This document shows, piece after piece, positions 58,801 through 64,000 of a stretch of DNA of 64,000 nucleotides. Made by a program: the position numbers and the translations under genes. The stretch comes from Viscum album. Lineage: Eukaryota; Streptophyta; Magnoliopsida; Santalales; Viscaceae. Where the stretch lies: contig OY728159.1 in assembly GCA_963277665.1 (NCBI GenBank), forward strand, positions 1,021,157,343 to 1,021,221,342, in the 5' to 3' direction. A model generated the notes under the pieces. The model was not told where the DNA came from. It worked only from the letters and a program-made list of their open reading frames with translations, and searched no databases. Numbering within the stretch: position 1 is the stretch's first letter; every line of letters begins with the position of its first letter.

Positions 58801-60050
58801 GTCATTTATGATATATATAAATCAATTATGTGAAAATATTATTCCATGTTTTCCTAGTATGATAGAAAGTTTCATGTGACACTTTTATTTGTATTAAAGT
58901 GAATAATGCTATAAAAATTGTCAAAATTGAGAAAAAAATACTTGAATTGGTGTCAAAATATGGGAGAATGATCATTGAGGCATTTATGATCTATAAGAAT
59001 CAACCTAGTGTCAAAAGGATACTCAATTTTTTGGTATGATCAAAAGTATCATTTCACATTTATGTTTTTGGTCAAAACCAACAATACTCATTTTTATTAG
59101 TATCAAAACATAGGATAATTATCATCATGTCATTTATGATCTATAAGAATCAACAACACATCAATCTGATTCTCAGATAGAACGGTATGATCTAAAGAAC
59201 TATTTAAAAACTTATATATTTGTTAATATGACATATCTCCCACCATGGGTCATAACTGATAAAACAAGTTTAGAATATAGTAAAAATATCCATGAATCAT
59301 TTGTGATCTTTAGGTTTAAATCATTCATCAATCCAATTCATATATTGATTTGTATAATATAAGGAATGAATTTATGTTATAAACACATATTAATTAAAAG
59401 GAAATCACTTGGGTAGGGGTCAAAAACAAGAAAAAGTCCTAGATTAAAGTGAAAACATAGGACAAAGATATTCAAAAAAAATAGGATTTGTAGAAATTAA
59501 TCATGCATCAATATGATGCCATGTATTATTGGTATGATAGAAAGTTTCATGTGGACTTAAAATTTTTATTTAAGTGAAAAATCATGTAAAAAGGTTTTAA
59601 AGTTAAGTAAATACACTTTGAGTAAATGTGTTTGGATTGGTTTGATTTTTTTTGAGAATGTACATTCAGTCATTTATGATTTCTAGGAATCAATGTGCAT
59701 TAATCTGATTCTTTAATTCATTATAATGATCCAAAGTATCATTTCTCCATTATGATTTCATTAAAATGACATATCACCTATTAGGGGATAAAATTAAAGT
59801 TAACACATTCCAATTGGTGTAAAAACATAATAGAATGATCATTGAGTCATTTATGATATATAAAAGTCAATAGTGCATCAATCTGATGTTCTGATTTCTT
59901 TTTATGAATGAAAGAATTGTTTAACCTTTTAAATGTTCATTAATATGAAATATTATTCATTAGAAGTTCAAAACCTAGAGAAAAAAGTTTTGAAAGATGC
60001 GAAAATATAGGATAATGACCCTCAAATTATTTTTGACCTATATGAACTTA
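55870..60050 (-). repeat. Satellite array in inverted orientation, ~700-bp tetrameric higher-order repeat
   Basis: About 24 monomers of ~175 bp; the marker GATCATTGAGTCATTTATGATCTATAAGAATCAA-like segment recurs about every 175 bp from 55,977. The reverse complement of a monomer aligns with the 1-671 satellite (ATCAGATTGATG, GATCATTTTCCTA, AAATGACA, TGACTCA landmarks). Three monomer-specific markers each recur about every 700 bp: an AAGTTTCATGTGGAC-like site (56,040; 56,760; 57,460; 58,150; 58,865; 59,540), a CATTTCACCTTTATG-like site (56,230; 56,930; 57,640; 58,340; 59,055; 59,745), and an ATTATTAACACxxxTTAATAAAATAAAxATCAC-like site (55,875; 56,580; 57,290; 57,985; 58,700; 59,380). This gives six copies of a four-monomer unit. 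One monomer near 59,070-59,100 is shortened by about 25 bp. Confidence 0.85.
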
Positions 60051-61660
60051 TGGCTTGACAATTAGAGTTGTTTTTTCCAAGATGGACTAAAATACCTTTT
60101 TGGTGTTTGAAAACACTAAATCATGTATGAAATGGAAAAAAACATATAAAATAAATTTATATAGAAGTGAAATCATAGGAAAACTATCCTTAAATTATTT
60201 TTTACAGGTATGAGAAGACGTCACTTCAATCTGATGTGTAGTGTGATCCAAATGAATATATAAGTAGTTGTTATGAATTGTTAGCTGTTAAAGATGTGAT
60301 CTAGGGAGTTGAAAACAAGAAAATTACATCCATATTCTATAAAATCATAGGAAAAAAACTCTAGAATTATTTTTAAAATATTAAATACTCATGACATGTC
60401 AGTCTATGTTTTCATTTTCTCGGGATTACTGAAAATGCCTCTTTAGTGTTTCAAAAAACTAAAACATCTACATAACTCTAAAACCATATAAAATGAATTT
60501 ATATTTAAGTAAAATCATAGAAATACTCACTTTTAATTATTTATGGATTTTATGAGGTGACAAAAAATCTGACATGTGGTATTCTTAAAATGACTGAATA
60601 AGTAGTTCTTAAAGAATTTTCAGTTTTTTAAACTTGTACCATTGAGTCAAAACCAAGAAAACAATATCTTATTTTTATGTAATAAAATAATAATGAATAT
60701 ATGATGATTTTTAATATTTTGGTGGATTACCAGATGTCATTATGATTTTTAGTTTGATTGGTATGATCGAAAACTGATTTTTAGTATTTTAAAATACTAA
60801 AACATGTATGTAGCGGTCCAAAAATAGAAAATAAACAAGAATTGCGATAAATTGATATTAAAACATTATTTTAATTGAGTCATACTTAATGATAAGTTGA
60901 AATGTATATATAACATGCCTTTTTCTTGGATCGATGGAATAATTAGTTCTTAAAGTTTGATATTCATTAAAAAAAAGTTTTTCGGTTAAAAACAAAGAAA
61001 ATTACCTCCAATTTTCTTGAAATTATAGGGAAAGTATATTAGAATTATTTTTGAAATGTAGGGACTTATGGAATGTTACACTGGGTTTTTGTTTTCCTGG
61101 AATTATTGAATATGATGTTTTAGTTTTTTAATAACACTAAAACATGGATGTTATGGTCAAAACCATAGAAAATGATCTCATGTTGATTTAAAATAATAGG
61201 AAAACTACCTATGAATTGTTTTTTATGTTTATTCATAGATGAAAGATCAATACGGAATGTGGTTTCCTTGGACTAACTAAATAATCAGTTCTTAAAGAAT
61301 TAATTATCTTTAAAATCATGCAAGAGAGGGGTGAAAGAAAGTAAAAGACCTGTGATTTTTTTGAAATTTTATGACAACAACTGTATATTTATTATTTGAA
61401 ATGTAATAACTGAAATTTCATCAATTCAATTTTTCTATTTCCTAAGATGATCGAAAACACATTTTTAGTGTTTTAAAATACTAAAATGTTCTCGTAATGG
61501 CCAAAACTATAAAAAATGGCATATTTTTAACATGAAATCATAGGAAAACATCCTTTAAATTATTAGTTATGTTTGAAACTAGATATAAATCTAATATGAT
61601 TTGTGGTGAGCTCAGAATAACTGAATAAACATTTTTGAATTTAAAAATTCGTAAAAACTA
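60050..61660 (-). repeat. Satellite array, ~340-bp dimeric higher-order repeat
   Basis: Continues the same monomer but with another subfamily: GATGAxxxAAAAxxxxTTTTxGTGTTTTxAAAxACTAAAAC recurs at about 60,083, 60,426, 60,763, 61,101 and 61,446 (steps 343, 337, 338, 345), alternating with a monomer marked by ACTGAATAAxxAGTTCTTAAAGAATT. About nine monomers, five dimers. The period and monomer types switch sharply near 60,050. Confidence 0.8.
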
Positions 61661-63420
61661 GTAATCTGTAGAAAATAATAAGACTATCGACTGTTTATTG
61701 TAAAATAATTAATTTAAATAATATAAACAGTTATAATTATTATTTTTTATTATTTTATTTACTGTAATAAATTTTACTTTAAATTTATTTTATTTTTAGT
61801 TATATGAGATGATGGGTGTGGAGGTTGGACATTATTCCTCTCCCCAATAGCACATATGTCCTTAAATGTGTTAAAAACACTTTCTATTTAAGAATATTGT
61901 TAGGGAAAATCTTAAGGATACATACCAATGAATAAACAAGGATCACTGAAAAACATATTTGTATTCATTAATATGCATGAAAAAAGAGTAATTTTAATAG
62001 ACAAAGCTGAGAATCCCAAAATTAGAAAGAATCCTCAGCATGTCAAGATGACAAGAACCATGAACGAAATAGACACGATGGAAGAAAACAATAATAAAAA
62101 AAGAGCATGATATTTCACATACTTTATACCCTTAAGAATATTATGTGCATGATAATAATAACACTCTATGTACATAATTTATTAAACAATAAAAACAAAA
62201 CTTTCATGATACAAACTACGAAATACAAATCCAATGAAACAAAAGTAATTTGAACTAAAAACAGAAGTAATAGAAAGAATGAAAATTTTACAAATCCTAG
62301 AAAGTCTTATGACTATCCTTCAAGGTTTTATTAAGGGTTCATAAGAAGAAAGTCCCTATTCTAGATATTCAAATGAGAACCAGAGGTACAACTAGTCTGA
62401 ACCTTTATTGGAATCAAATGGATTTAATCAGTTGCATGTCTTTGACTTGAGAGATAATTATTCAAAGGCTGATATTCTTGGTCTCAAATATTTCGACAAA
62501 TAAACTATCCAAATATCTAGGGTTCTTATCTATCTTATTAGTGGATTTTTTGGGAGAGGATTTGAATCAATTACTTGAAGAGACACCCCATTGGGGTGAT
62601 GAATTCCCCTAAAAAGGCACAGACTGTGAAAGACTCACCCCAATTAGTGTATTTCACAAATCCAACAAAACAACCCAAGTAAATGAAACCGAACATACGG
62701 AAAACCCTGATAAAAAGGGTGGTGTAAAATAATAAAAATAAAGTATAATCCCCACGGAAGATCACAGTAGTAGAAAGGGAAAAGTCTAATGGAACAAATA
62801 AACAACAAGCCAAACCAAAAAGATTAAATACATTTCCCAAACAAAAAATCTGACACAAACATAATTTTGAGCCTAAAATAATTTGTAAAATTATTTTAAT
62901 TAGTTTTTTTTAATGATAATTATTATTTATTTCAAAAATACTATTTATCAAGTATATATGTATTTAAAACACAAAAATCTATTTTTCTTTATTAATATTT
63001 TTTTCTTATAAATAGTTCTAAATCATAATTATTAATTTCTAATAATTATTTCTAAATAATATATTTTTGAAAAATGAATTTAATTTTTTATTTTGAATTG
63101 AATGGGAGGGGATGGGCTCTCATGCTTATTCAAAACATTTTAATGCTTTTAAAACAATATCATGAAATAGGCATAAATTGAAATTTCAATTTCATATGGA
63201 AATGATAATTACACATATATTAGGGATAAAGTAAAATAGAAAAGAAAAAAACAAAAGGATGTAAAGGAGGGGGTAAGGGACATGTTGTGGTATCGACCAT
63301 AATTGGTGAACTTATCAATAATTTAAGTAGTCATTAAAACCCAAACCAAGTAAGCCATTCCTTCAAAAAAAAACATGATTCCCTATGCATGTCACCTTCC
63401 AAGAGCATGAATGTGTGTTG
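61661..63420. other. Unassigned AT-rich sequence
   Basis: AT-rich runs at 61,700-61,800 and 62,870-63,090, with moderate-composition stretches between. A 95-aa - strand open frame (62,571-62,858) is hydrophobic and aromatic-rich but matches nothing I recognise; a 60-aa + strand frame at 61,928-62,110 is lysine-rich and likewise unrecognised. No LTR, satellite or RNA gene seen. Confidence 0.5.
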
Positions 63421-64000
63421 GGCGGGGCCTCCCAATACTATAATTTAGATCTACAGCTACAGAACTATACCCACGGACAATATAAAACATGGTTATATCT
63501 GGTTTACAGCCATGACAATTTGGCTGTCCGTGGCAATTAACCCACGCCCACTCCCCAATTTACAGTAACCCTCTCGCGCCCCTCCTCCTAACTCCCCTTC
63601 TACTCGCGACTCTTCTCCCCTACATTCTGCGATCCTCATCCTTCGATGGGCCAGCCAACCTCCCCACAATCGTCCTCCTCCGGCGTGGCCACTCCACTTC
63701 CCTGTCGTCGCTGCTCTGACGCGGACTCCCCACCTCCTCGGACGACATGCCTCTGATGTGTCCACCCCACTTCACCGTGATTCTCCTTCATGAACACTGC
63801 CCCGAAACGGCTTTGACGATGCCCCGACCGGCTCAGACGTGGCCACTCCACCTCTTGGGATCCTCCTTCCACGCGGCCACCCTCGATTCTTCTCCTCCAA
63901 CGCAGCGGCCCAAAATTCTCGATTTCTCAGTCGAACCAATTCCTACCTTGGCATCCTCTTCCCTTGATTTATCACTGGCCCCACTCAGGGGACCCTAGAG
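63421..64000 (+). other. GC- and CpG-rich segment, possible 5' edge of a host gene
   Basis: Composition changes sharply from AT-rich DNA to C-rich DNA with many CpG, CCTCC and CTCC runs on the + strand. Unlike the TE-derived regions it has kept its CpGs, suggesting it is not heavily methylated. TATAAAAC lies at 63,481-63,488, with a pyrimidine-rich tract from about 63,545. An open frame of 83 codons at 63,747-63,998 (+) ends just inside the window, and two overlapping frames exist on the - strand (63,493-63,765 and 63,636-63,872). None shows a domain I recognise, so I do not call a gene. GTGGCCACTCCAC occurs twice (63,685 and 63,839). Confidence 0.45.
63471..63533. repeat. Inverted repeat around a TATA-like box
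   Basis: CCACGGACA (63,471-63,479) and TGTCCGTGG (63,525-63,533) are perfect 9-bp inverted arms. Nested inside them is AGCCA/TGGCT (63,508-63,512 and 63,521-63,525). The TATAAAAC lies in the loop. It could be a small remnant of a terminal-inverted-repeat transposon. Confidence 0.55.

Noticed and set aside
55870..61660. CRISPR-like or other short regularly spaced repeat
   Set aside because: The repeat is a full-length ~175-bp tandem monomer without unique spacers, i.e. a plant satellite.
62571..62858. 95-aa hydrophobic frame on the - strand as a membrane protein gene
   Set aside because: No recognisable family and no promoter context, and it sits in unassigned AT-rich DNA; phenylalanine and leucine richness is expected from such composition.
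63493..63998. Overlapping open frames on both strands in the GC-rich end
   Set aside because: High GC lowers stop-codon frequency, and no frame shows a domain or codon pattern clear enough to choose among them.

Overview
This is repeat-rich plant nuclear DNA, most likely pericentromeric or other deep heterochromatin of a flowering plant with a large genome. The species cannot be told from the sequence. Almost everything from 1 to about 62 kb is either satellite DNA or transposable elements nested inside one another. I see no intact host gene. Only the last ~580 bases (63,421-64,000) change to GC- and CpG-rich, pyrimidine-rich sequence that could be the 5' edge of a host gene.

Layout. (a) 1-671 is a ~178-bp tandem satellite. 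(b) 672-4,690 holds a decayed Ty1/copia pol and unassigned flanks. (c) Element 2, an old Ty3/gypsy element on the + strand, runs from ~4,690 (its 5' LTR is truncated) to 52,505. It is interrupted three times. Element 1, an old member of the same family (6,025-16,407), sits in its 5' LTR. A protein-less LARD-like element on the - strand (20,170-28,207, 5-bp duplication ATCGA) sits between its RNase H and integrase. Element 3, another old gypsy element on the - strand (29,141-49,230), sits in its integrase. (d) Inside the 3' LTR of element 3 lies a very young, structurally complete TR-GAG element (30,779-41,142, duplication ATAAC) with two 3,873-bp LTRs. Its one intact gene is a 355-aa GAG with three zinc knuckles. 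It carries a SINE-like insertion after gag. (e) 52,506-52,870 is the same satellite as (a), so the retrotransposon pile interrupts a satellite array. (f) 53,640-55,770 is a decayed CACTA (En/Spm) TNP2 transposase. (g) 55,870-61,660 is ~33 monomers of the same satellite superfamily in the opposite orientation. They are arranged as ~700-bp tetramers that change to ~340-bp dimers near 60,050. (h) 61,661-63,420 is AT-rich and unassigned.

How the parts relate. The only intact coding capacity is the TR-GAG gag. The LARD-like element looks like a distant, gag-less relative of the TR-GAG: it shares a ~91% identical leader block downstream of the primer-binding site, a 3' untranslated block, an 8-bp-stem hairpin beside the polypurine tract, and a repeated LTR module. 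Both need protease, reverse transcriptase and integrase from elsewhere. Elements 1, 2 and 3 cannot supply them: each has stop codons throughout and a damaged reverse-transcriptase catalytic Asp-Asp. Coordinates of decayed domains are approximate, because stops and indels break every frame.
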